In this document: positions 1 through 6,408 of the stretch, piece after piece
Layout of the letters: each line of letters begins with the position of its first letter
Position numbering within the stretch: position 1 is the stretch's first letter
The notes under the pieces: generated by a model
What the model was told of the DNA's origin: nothing
Seen by the model: the letters and a program-made list of their open reading frames with translations, nothing else
Databases searched by the model: none
Program-made: the position numbers and the translations under genes
From: a bacterium
Lineage (GTDB): Bacteria > AUK180 > JAQVHJ01
Assembly (NCBI GenBank): GCA_028696285.1
Contig: JAQVHJ010000011.1
Span: 1 to 14,488 of the forward strand
Reading direction: 5' to 3'
Length of the DNA stretch: 14,488 bases

Positions 1-658
1 GACACGCAGGCATTTAACGGAATTTTGGATGATTGAACCGGAAGCTGCCTGGTATCACTTGGACGATGTAATTAAACTATCTGAGGAATACATATTTCAT
101 TTAGTCACAGAGGTGTTAAAGAACAGGCGCCAGGAATTAAAGGTTCTGGAAAGGGATATTGAGAAGCTTGAAAAGATAAAGTTACCTTTCCCGAGAATGG
201 AATATACGGAAGTTGTCAGTAAGTTGAAGGAACTGGGAAGAGAGGTTGAATGGGGTAATGATTTAGGAGCAGAAGAAGAAACCGTCATTTCCGAATTATT
301 TGAATCGCCGTTAATTGTTCATCGTTATCCTGCAAAAGCAAAGGCATTTTACATGGAGCCTGATCCTGATGACCCGAATAAAGCGCTCTGTGTTGATATG
401 CTTGCTCCGGAAGGATACGGTGAAATAATCGGAGGTTCAGAAAGAATTTATAAATTGGATTTACTTAAACAGCGCTTAAAAGAATGGGGTTTGCCTGAAG
501 AAGCGTTCCAATGGTACCTTGATTTACGAAGATTCGGTTCTGTTCCTCATGGCGGGTTCGGCCTTGGAATTGAAAGAACGGTCTCCTGGCTCTGCGGCTT
601 GAAGCATATCCGTGAAACCATTCCGTTCCCGCGGACAATTACAAGATTATACCCGTAA
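1..658 (+). CDS. asnS: Asparaginyl-tRNA synthetase, C-terminal part (5' end outside window)
   Basis: Class II aminoacyl-tRNA synthetase that charges tRNA-Asn with asparagine in the cytoplasm. The reading frame is open from base 2 (first residues TRRHLTEFW), so the N-terminal anticodon-binding domain and class II motif 1 lie outside the window. Visible parts are the catalytic-core segment EFWMIEPE, the IIGGSERIYK segment and the class II motif 3 block GFGLGIERTVSWLCG, followed by the terminal IPFPRT...RLYP. The arrangement GGSER plus a C-terminal IPFPR is typical of AsnRS rather than AspRS or LysRS. The ATG at base 29 is internal, because conserved synthetase sequence continues upstream of it. 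The gap to the next gene is 33 bp with no terminator hairpin, so read-through into the DUF116 gene is likely. Nothing looks broken. Confidence 0.95.
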   Translation, partial: TRRHLTEFWMIEPEAAWYHLDDVIKLSEEYIFHLVTEVLKNRRQELKVLERDIEKLEKIKLPFPRMEYTEVVSKLKELGREVEWGNDLGAEEETVISELFESPLIVHRYPAKAKAFYMEPDPDDPNKALCVDMLAPEGYGEIIGGSERIYKLDLLKQRLKEWGLPEEAFQWYLDLRRFGSVPHGGFGLGIERTVSWLCGLKHIRETIPFPRTITRLYP

Positions 659-691
659 AAATTTAAATCAAAAAAATAACTCCGGGGAATT

Positions 692-1546
692 ATGGGAGAA
701 GAAGAAACAAATAAAGAGAAGGATGAGAAGTCATCTCCATTTAAAGACAGAGTCTTGGGTGATGAATGGCTAAACTGGGACGGGGACTTCAGTTCAACCG
801 ATGCAGTAATTTCAGCAAATAAACGGCTCTTTCTCGGATTCTCTTTTTTCGTTTTAATTCTGTTCAATGTATTAATAGCATTAATCTTATTTCTTATCGC
901 CCCGCGACTTGCAGAGTTCCATAAAGCTATCCCGGAAATCCTTTACTTATCTTTAATGATTATATCAGGATTTATCTGGCTTTGGTTCATCATGATCGGA
1001 TTAAGTATTTTAACAATGAAGAATTTCTTTTTCTTTTCAAGACATGTTCCCGGGAAAAAATTCAAATTATTACATATTCTTTTACCGCAGGTAATAAAAT
1101 TCGGGAAATTATTCAGAGTCTCTGAAGATAAATTACGTCATTCATTTATCAAGGTAAACAACTCTCTGATAGAGATAGTAAATTTCAAGCCGCATAAACC
1201 AATCTTAATATTACTTCCCCGTTGTCTGAAACCTGAGATAATGAAGGAGCTTCGTGAATACGGGAAGGAGATAGGTTGTCCTGTCTTCACAGCAACTGGT
1301 GGAAGTATCGCGAGGAAAGTGATTAAGGACATCAAACCTTCTGCAATAATTGCCATTGCCTGTGAACGGGACCTTGTTGCCGGGCTCCAGGATATAGGTT
1401 TATTCATTCCCGTTTTAGCATTCTCAAATGAAAGGCCGGAAGGTCCTTGTAAGAATACAAGAGTTGATTTAGAAAAGATAAAAGCAGCTATACGGCTCTT
1501 TTCAGAAGGTAAAGTGAAAAAGGAGGCATACATTGATGACATTTGA
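692..1546 (+). CDS. DUF116 family membrane protein, short form lacking the central Cys cluster
   Basis: A 284-residue protein. It has a charged N-terminal segment (1-45), two hydrophobic segments (about 46-70 and 83-107) and a C-terminal domain from about 150. That domain carries family hallmarks: LLPRC (C178), TGGSIARK (202-209), AIACERDL (221-228, C224), NERPEGPC (246-253, C253) and NTRVD. These match the DUF116 family as I recall it; its biochemical role is unknown, but the conserved cysteines suggest metal or Fe-S binding. Four cysteines are present (178, 196, 224, 253). The extra cysteine-rich stretch that most members have between the first Cys and the TGG motif is absent; only 17 residues separate C178 from C196. 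The ATG at 692 is preceded by a weak purine run (CCGGGGAA). The stop overlaps the start of the HD-domain gene, suggesting translational coupling. The catalytic domain probably faces the cytoplasm. Confidence 0.8.
   Translation: MGEEETNKEKDEKSSPFKDRVLGDEWLNWDGDFSSTDAVISANKRLFLGFSFFVLILFNVLIALILFLIAPRLAEFHKAIPEILYLSLMIISGFIWLWFIMIGLSILTMKNFFFFSRHVPGKKFKLLHILLPQVIKFGKLFRVSEDKLRHSFIKVNNSLIEIVNFKPHKPILILLPRCLKPEIMKELREYGKEIGCPVFTATGGSIARKVIKDIKPSAIIAIACERDLVAGLQDIGLFIPVLAFSNERPEGPCKNTRVDLEKIKAAIRLFSEGKVKKEAYIDDI
1521..1526 (+). promoter_or_regulatory. Strong Shine-Dalgarno for the HD-domain gene
   Basis: AGGAGG preceded by an A-run, lying inside the last codons of the DUF116 gene. It is 6 nt before a TTG at 1533 and 9 nt before an ATG at 1536. 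The two starts are in the same frame and adjacent, so either could be used; the choice changes the protein by one residue. Confidence 0.75.
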
Positions 1547-2087
1547 TCTTAACCAGGCGGAAGAACTTGTTCAATCACGAATTAAGAATAAGAACCTCTT
1601 AAAACATATGTATGCAGTTCAGGCTTCAATGAAGGCATTGGCGAAAGAGTTGAAGGAAGATGAGGAACTTTGGGAGTTGGTAGGCCTCGTGCATGATGTT
1701 GATTATGAAGAAACAATGAATACACCTGAGAAACACGGAGAGATTGGCGTTGAAATACTGAAGGAAGCAGGATATCCGCCCGAAGTTACTGATGCAGTAT
1801 TAGCGCATGTCGGAAATGTTGAAAGGGACACAAATTTAAAGAAAGCAATCTTTGCTGTTGACAGTTTAACCGGGTTAATAGTAGCCTGCGCATTAATTAA
1901 GCCGGAGAAGAAAATTGATCTTATCGAAACTGATTTTGTAATAAAGAAAATGGGCGAGAAAAAATTCGCAGCCGGAGCAAACCGCGAAAGCATCAAAGCC
2001 TGTTCTGAATTAGGCTTTTCACTTGAACAATTCATTGATATTACATTAACTGCAATGAAATCTATTTCGGGGCAATTAGGCCTTTAG
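1533..2087 (+). CDS. HD-domain metal-dependent phosphohydrolase family protein
   Basis: A small stand-alone HD-superfamily protein (183 or 184 residues). HD proteins bind divalent metals and mostly hydrolyse phosphomonoesters or phosphodiesters; the substrate here is not evident. The metal-ligand pattern is intact: H25 (LLKHMYAV), H54-D55 (GLVHDVDYE), H68 (EKHGEIG), H92 (VLAHVGN) and a later D110 (FAVDSLTG). No GGDEF, HAMP, RelA-type synthetase or other domain is fused, and there is no signal peptide or TM segment, so it should be cytoplasmic. The start is a TTG at 1533 or an ATG at 1536 behind AGGAGG. It overlaps the DUF116 stop by 11-14 bp, so the two proteins are probably made together and may share a pathway. 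Its TAG stop overlaps the TAA stop of the convergent gene. Confidence 0.85.
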   Translation: MMTFDLNQAEELVQSRIKNKNLLKHMYAVQASMKALAKELKEDEELWELVGLVHDVDYEETMNTPEKHGEIGVEILKEAGYPPEVTDAVLAHVGNVERDTNLKKAIFAVDSLTGLIVACALIKPEKKIDLIETDFVIKKMGEKKFAAGANRESIKACSELGFSLEQFIDITLTAMKSISGQLGL

Positions 2088-3217
2088 AATTTATATCCCG
2101 CGCTGAATGAGAACATAAACCTATTTCCATTGTAAAGATAATATTGATTAAATTTATTATTAGAAGAATTAATCTGAAATAGCGAATTCAATTTTAGAGA
2201 GAAGCCTTTAACGAAGATGTCATTTTTAAGGATCGTCAAGGAATAATTCTGCTGTTCATCCCATTCCTTTGAATCCTTAATAATTCCGAACTCACTTCTT
2301 GAATTTTTAGATTCATAATTTTTCAAAATATACGATGCAGAGAACTGGAGTATGTAATTCTTTCCCATCAGCCATGTAATGTTATTATTGAATCGTCTTG
2401 AATAATAGTTAAAGTAATCGTCAATTAACTGGCGTGTTCCTGATGTTTGGTCGGGCAGTTCAATAATGATCATATTTCCTATATTTACCAGTTCATATGC
2501 CTTGATATTTGAAGAATAGTACTCTAATTGAGTGCTGAATTCATTGAACATTTTTTTATTCAACCCTGTCATGAGTGAGAAGACACCGGTAACATTCCCG
2601 TCGATTCTATGTGAAGTACCAGATACCCCGGATACTGACCAGTTCGGAACTTTCCGCTCTCCCGCTATTAACATGAAATAATATGAATTTAAAAGGGATT
2701 GCCTTTTCATAATTTTCATGAGCAGCTGATGTGAAAAGTTATCCAGGATGTTTGATTCAGTAAAGGTTTCCTTTTCAAAATAATATTCCAGCTTAACATA
2801 GAAGAAAAGATTAAAATAATAATACAAAGTAACAGCATTTGAAAATGCGAGATTTCTGAACAGAGGATCGTAATAATAATCATAAACTGCTTCTGCTCTC
2901 AAACGCAGTTTTAATTTAGGATTTAATACATGCCTGTGCTGAATTGAGAAAGTTTCTAAATGCCAGAAATCCTTTGGAATCTTCTCCCCTTCCTGATATT
3001 TAAGTTCAGTCTCAAAACTCATGTTTCCGATCGAATCAATTGTTTCATAAGTCTGATGCTGAATATTAAACTTCAATCCATCCTGATAAACTTCGTAGAA
3101 ATCATCGTAAAGAATATATGTATCCATGTCCATATTCAATTTATCTGCGCCAAATACGGCTAAACTGAATATCAGAATCAATAAAATTCCGGTTAAGGAT
3201 TTCTTGTAATACTTCAT
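2084..3217 (-). CDS. Putative outer-membrane beta-barrel protein (unknown family)
   Basis: I do not recognise the family. The 377-residue product starts with a clear Sec signal peptide: a basic MKYYKK n-region, a hydrophobic core at about 8-22 and a likely cleavage near FGA (22-24). The rest is rich in Tyr, Phe and Asn, with alternating polar/aromatic segments typical of antiparallel beta strands, such as LRLRAEAVYDYYYD, NLFFYVKLEYYFEK and YILQFSASYIL. The chain ends FSFSAGYKF, and a terminal Phe in a final amphipathic strand is the usual BAM recognition signature of outer-membrane barrels. The start ATG at 3217 has an AGAGGA Shine-Dalgarno about 8 nt upstream. It is the last gene of a three-gene operon, 19 bp after the previous stop. 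It could be a pore or anchor for the two exported partners. Its stop overlaps that of the HD gene on the other strand. Confidence 0.75.
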   Translation of the reverse strand: MKYYKKSLTGILLILIFSLAVFGADKLNMDMDTYILYDDFYEVYQDGLKFNIQHQTYETIDSIGNMSFETELKYQEGEKIPKDFWHLETFSIQHRHVLNPKLKLRLRAEAVYDYYYDPLFRNLAFSNAVTLYYYFNLFFYVKLEYYFEKETFTESNILDNFSHQLLMKIMKRQSLLNSYYFMLIAGERKVPNWSVSGVSGTSHRIDGNVTGVFSLMTGLNKKMFNEFSTQLEYYSSNIKAYELVNIGNMIIIELPDQTSGTRQLIDDYFNYYSRRFNNNITWLMGKNYILQFSASYILKNYESKNSRSEFGIIKDSKEWDEQQNYSLTILKNDIFVKGFSLKLNSLFQINSSNNKFNQYYLYNGNRFMFSFSAGYKF

Positions 3218-3236
3218 AAAATTATTCCTCTAATTT

Positions 3237-3956
3237 TCAATTGGTTTTATCCTTCCCATTATTTTCGTCATCATCATCCGGCAAATCCAATTCATAATCC
3301 ATATAAAGAACAAAATTCTGTTCTTTATTCATCTCCTGAAATGTATCTGAGAACCCGAGGTCACTGAAAATGGTCAGGCCTGAATTCCCGTAAATCGGAT
3401 TCTTATAGTCGAAATAGACATCGCCCGAAAGCTGGAGTCTTGCGCCGATAATTCCAAAATCCGAATAAATCGGAGTGAATTGAATATCAAGGGGATTACC
3501 GTCCGCATCAGTAATAGTAATATTATCAAAATTCTCTTCATTAATAAATATAGGGATTTTAATTATCGTTCCGTCTTCAAGGGTTGCGATATAAAACTCC
3601 CCGGAATCATCTATTGTATAATTCTGAATTGCAATGTAAGGGATTGAAAATAATTTTTTCCCGGTCTTTACATCAAATATATGCATTTGGAAATTCTCAT
3701 AGATCCTTTCGACATAGAAAGACCTTCCCTCGAATGTAGTGAGAAAACCCAATTCCCTGTCCAGGACAAGGATATTCTCCTCCCTCTGCGACTTCAAACT
3801 CTTTTGCAGGACATAATCACTATATTCATCTCTTGATTCAAGATACTGCATGATCTCTTCTTTCTGCTCATCAGTAAGATTATCCTTGATCTCGTCCGAA
3901 TAAACAAAGAACGAAATAAAGAGAAGTAAAATTGATACTAAAATAGTTCTTTTCAT
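3237..3956 (-). CDS. Exported protein of unknown function with an acidic C-terminal tail
   Basis: A 239-residue protein with a Sec signal peptide: MKR followed by a hydrophobic core at residues 5-18, with probable cleavage after VYS (residue 20). No lipobox Cys is seen. Residues about 21-65 look helical and charged. Residues about 90-135 contain a blade-like beta pattern, FDVKTGKKLFSI then DDSGEFYIATLEDGTIIKI, resembling one or two blades of a PQQ/WD-type beta-propeller, but the protein is too short for a whole propeller. A second beta-rich part follows (DADGNPLDIQF, ARLQLSGDVYFDY), and the chain ends in an acidic, low-complexity tail (DLPDDDDENNGKDKTN). ATG at 3956 follows GGGAGG at good spacing, and its ATGA overlaps the stop of the coiled-coil gene, so translation is coupled. 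Family unknown; a periplasmic or surface role is inferred from the signal peptide and neighbours. Confidence 0.75.
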   Translation of the reverse strand: MKRTILVSILLLFISFFVYSDEIKDNLTDEQKEEIMQYLESRDEYSDYVLQKSLKSQREENILVLDRELGFLTTFEGRSFYVERIYENFQMHIFDVKTGKKLFSIPYIAIQNYTIDDSGEFYIATLEDGTIIKIPIFINEENFDNITITDADGNPLDIQFTPIYSDFGIIGARLQLSGDVYFDYKNPIYGNSGLTIFSDLGFSDTFQEMNKEQNFVLYMDYELDLPDDDDENNGKDKTN

Positions 3957-4831
3957 TTTGATCCTCCCGATTCTATCTTTTTATTAATTTCATCTTTTAA
4001 TTTAATATAATTATTTATTTTTTCATTATTCAATTCAAGGTTCTTCTGCATCTCCTGAATCTGAATAGCAAGAATCTGCATCTGGTCGAACATCTCATCC
4101 TTCCTTGCTGAAGGATCACTGTAGAAATCGATCAGAATCTCAATTATTTTATATTCAATCAGGAAACGCTCCTTGTTTTCTTCAAGCTGTCGGCCTTTTA
4201 TATCGAGAAGGAGAAGCTGGTCATTGACAAACTTTAATTTCTCATTAAGAATCTCATTGGAATCTGAATCTAATATCTGAATCTCAATGTTAGGAATTTC
4301 GGGATAGGTTTGGTCTATCTCTTTATACAGAGAATTTTTCTCATCCTGAATAAGAAGAATTTCAGTGATACGCTTGTCTATTTCAATCAGGTTATTTTCC
4401 GCTTCCTTCTCTTTAACTTCCTTAATAAGTATCTCTGTCTTTTGATTGAGCAGTTTGATTAATTCTCTATCCCTCTCCTTAAGATTGTTCAAGTGTATCT
4501 CTCTGTCTAATTCAATTTTATTCAATGCTTCAATCTGTTCACGAAGTTTGCTTAACACCTTATTTAGTTTCGATTCATTTATTCCTGTGGGATTATCATT
4601 AAAAGCCTTTTTTAGATCAGCCTTTTCTTTTGAAAGCTTTTCTATCTCCTTATTAAGATTTTTTATCTCCTTATCTAAATCTTTTATCTTCTCTCGCTTT
4701 TCACTTATCTCCTCCCGCAGCTCATGAATTCTGTTCTCATCAACAGCCGCCGCATATACCTGCGGAGTTCCGGTCAAGCGGAGCAGAAAGCCCAAAATCA
4801 AAAGGAGTAATTTATTTAATCTTTTCACCAC
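3953..4831 (-). CDS. Exported coiled-coil protein of unknown function, first gene of the sigma54-controlled operon
   Basis: A 292-residue protein. The N-terminus is a signal peptide: KRLNK n-region, hydrophobic core at about 8-19 and cleavage likely after VYA at residue 27. The mature part is almost all Lys/Glu/Leu/Ile helix with heptad-like spacing, for example IKDLDKEIKNLNKEIEKLSKEK (two adjoining stretches at about 49-70), and further coils near 90-185 and 235-285. This resembles the coiled-coil region of EnvC/PcsB-type periplasmic proteins, but no LytM or CHAP domain follows. The start is GTG. Two tandem GTGs (4831 and 4828) lie behind a GAAGG Shine-Dalgarno; the second has the better spacing (about 7-8 nt), the first only about 4. 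The gene sits about 20 nt after the predicted sigma54 start point and overlaps the next gene by ATGA. It may act as a periplasmic scaffold; this is inference. Confidence 0.8.
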   Translation of the reverse strand: MVKRLNKLLLLILGFLLRLTGTPQVYAAAVDENRIHELREEISEKREKIKDLDKEIKNLNKEIEKLSKEKADLKKAFNDNPTGINESKLNKVLSKLREQIEALNKIELDREIHLNNLKERDRELIKLLNQKTEILIKEVKEKEAENNLIEIDKRITEILLIQDEKNSLYKEIDQTYPEIPNIEIQILDSDSNEILNEKLKFVNDQLLLLDIKGRQLEENKERFLIEYKIIEILIDFYSDPSARKDEMFDQMQILAIQIQEMQKNLELNNEKINNYIKLKDEINKKIESGGSK

Positions 4832-4861
4832 GTTACCTTCGGTTAATTCAATAACTTAAGG

Positions 4862-4878
4862 GGCATTTTCTGTGCCAA
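4862..4878 (-). promoter_or_regulatory. Predicted sigma54 (-24/-12) promoter of the exported-protein operon
   Basis: On the - strand the sequence reads TTGGCACAGAAAATGCC. The invariant GG (4876-4875) and GC (4864-4863) are separated by exactly 10 nt, as sigma54 holoenzyme requires. The -24 element is a full TTGGCAC match; the -12 element is ATGC against the consensus TTGC. The expected start point is near 4851, giving a leader of about 20 nt that contains the Shine-Dalgarno of the coiled-coil gene. It lies directly downstream of an NtrC-type regulator gene, the class of activator such a promoter needs. Confidence 0.75.
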
Positions 4879-4983
4879 ATATGAACAAAACCATTAATGA
4901 AATAACCGCAGAAAAAAATTCGTATATTGAAAAAAGGCAAAAAACACATTAATTTATGCCCTTCTCCCGATTTCTTCATTATA

Positions 4984-5016
4984 ATTTTCAAATTAGATTT
5001 ACAAAATATTGAAAAT
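4984..5016. repeat. AT-rich inverted repeat between the regulator gene and the sigma54 promoter
   Basis: Perfect 8-bp arms, ATTTTCAA (4984-4991) and TTGAAAAT (5009-5016), with a 17-nt spacer. It starts 12 nt past the regulator's stop and is centred about 150 bp upstream of the predicted sigma54 start point. It could be a weak terminator of the upstream operon (no GC-rich stem and no clean U-tract), an upstream activator site for the regulator, or chance in AT-rich DNA. Confidence 0.3.
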
Positions 5017-5028
5017 CTTTCCAATTTT

Positions 5029-6408
5029 TTAATCCTCTGTCAGTCCGAATTTTTCAATCTTATAATACAGAGTGCTCGGTTTCAAGCCGAGTCTCTTCGA
5101 GACATTCAACTTCTTCCAGTTCTCTTCCTTTAACAGTCTGAATATAATCCCCTTCTCAAATTCCTCAACTAATTCGGGTAGTGTTTTATTTTCAAGTCTT
5201 GATATATCTACGCAGACATCCGAATGCAATTCAAATGGGAGGTCTTCAACGTCGATCTCTTCCTTTTTTGTCAGAACAACCACACGCTCGATCATGTTTT
5301 CCAATTCCCTGACATTTCCTTTCCAGTGATACTCAGTCAAGGTTTTCATAGCTCTCTCAGATATCGTTTTTTGTTTTACCCCGATCTCCTTTGAGAACTT
5401 ATTTAAAAAATGCTTAATAAGCAGGATTATGTCATCAACCCTGTTTCTCAGAGGAGGGACTTGAATAGGAACAACATTAATCCTGTAAAAGAGGTCTTCC
5501 CTGAAAGTTCTCTTTTTAATTTTTTCTTCCAGGTCCTGATTTGTTGCTGCAATTAACCTGATATCCACCTTGACCGTTCTCACACCACCGACTCTTTCAA
5601 ACTCGTGTTCCTGTAAAATCCTTAGCAGTTTAATCTGTGTACCCATCGGCAGGTCCCCTATCTCATCAAGAAATATTGTACCGCCGTCAGCGAGTTCAAA
5701 CCTTCCTATCCTCTGATAATCGGCGCCGGTAAAAGACCCCTTCTCATGTCCGAATAACTCGGATTCGAGAACACCTTCCGCAAAAGCTGCGCAGTTTACC
5801 CGGACAAACGGTTTATTCCTCCTGTCCGAATTAAAGTGAATAGCACGCGCGATCAATTCCTTACCTGTTCCCGTCTCTCCTCTAATCAGAACAGAGGTCT
5901 TTGAGCTGGATACCTTCTTTACAATATCAAGTACAGCTTTTATTGAATTTGAACTCCCGATTATCTCATTGAAGTTAAAGAGTTCGCTTTGCTGTTCACG
6001 TAAATAAACATTCTCCTGCTCAAGTGAAATGTTCTTCTTCTTTAACTCCCAGCTTTTTAAAGCTTTCTCAAATTTAACTTCTATCTCATCCAATTCAAAA
6101 GGCTTCAAAACAAAATCAAATGCTCCGTTCTTCATTGCTTGAACTGCAGTTTCAACTGTTCCAAATGCAGTAATGATGATCACTTCAGGTTTCGATTCAA
6201 CTGCCATTGCTGCTTCAAGAACATCCATTCCGGATTTCGCCGGTAATTTAAAATCTGTAATTACGACAGAGAAAGAATTATTATTAAGAAGTTCAATTGC
6301 AGTCTCCCCGTCTTCTGCCATGAACAGCTTCAAGTCTTTCCTCGTAAACGCTTTCTGAAGGATACTGCCTATTGTCTTATTATCGTCCACAATTAAAACA
6401 TTATACAT
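5029..6408 (-). CDS. NtrC-family sigma54-dependent response regulator
   Basis: A 459-residue transcriptional activator that remodels sigma54-RNA polymerase when phosphorylated by its kinase. Domain order: receiver domain (1-120) with acidic pocket D8/D9, phospho-acceptor D52, switch T80 and K102; a coiled linker (about 115-145); an AAA+ domain (about 148-385) with Walker A GETGTGKE (178-185), sigma54-contact loop GSFTGA (225-230) and Walker B GGTIFLDE (243-250); and a Fis-type HTH (about 430-455, LNVSKRLGLKPSTLYYKI). All catalytic motifs are intact, with Ser in place of the first Ala of the usual GAFTGA loop, a naturally occurring variant. The length is normal for AtoC/ZraR/NtrC relatives. 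ATG at 6408 has AGGAG about 9 nt upstream and overlaps the kinase stop by 8 bp. Its most likely target is the sigma54 promoter 150 bp downstream of its own gene. Confidence 0.95.
   Translation of the reverse strand: MYNVLIVDDNKTIGSILQKAFTRKDLKLFMAEDGETAIELLNNNSFSVVITDFKLPAKSGMDVLEAAMAVESKPEVIIITAFGTVETAVQAMKNGAFDFVLKPFELDEIEVKFEKALKSWELKKKNISLEQENVYLREQQSELFNFNEIIGSSNSIKAVLDIVKKVSSSKTSVLIRGETGTGKELIARAIHFNSDRRNKPFVRVNCAAFAEGVLESELFGHEKGSFTGADYQRIGRFELADGGTIFLDEIGDLPMGTQIKLLRILQEHEFERVGGVRTVKVDIRLIAATNQDLEEKIKKRTFREDLFYRINVVPIQVPPLRNRVDDIILLIKHFLNKFSKEIGVKQKTISERAMKTLTEYHWKGNVRELENMIERVVVLTKKEEIDVEDLPFELHSDVCVDISRLENKTLPELVEEFEKGIIFRLLKEENWKKLNVSKRLGLKPSTLYYKIEKFGLTED

Noticed and set aside
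1138..1542. Open frame of 134 codons on the - strand opposite DUF116
   Set aside because: It lies fully antisense to the conserved DUF116 domain and resembles no protein family.
4862..4876. GGCA/TGCC inverted repeat as a terminator hairpin after the regulator gene
   Set aside because: It has only a 4-bp stem, no T-run follows, and it coincides with the two halves of the sigma54 promoter.
4978..4983. Perfect TATAAT on the - strand as a sigma70 promoter for the exported-protein operon
   Set aside because: No acceptable -35 hexamer lies 16-18 nt upstream and the region is highly AT-rich, so a chance match is likely; the sigma54 site is far better.
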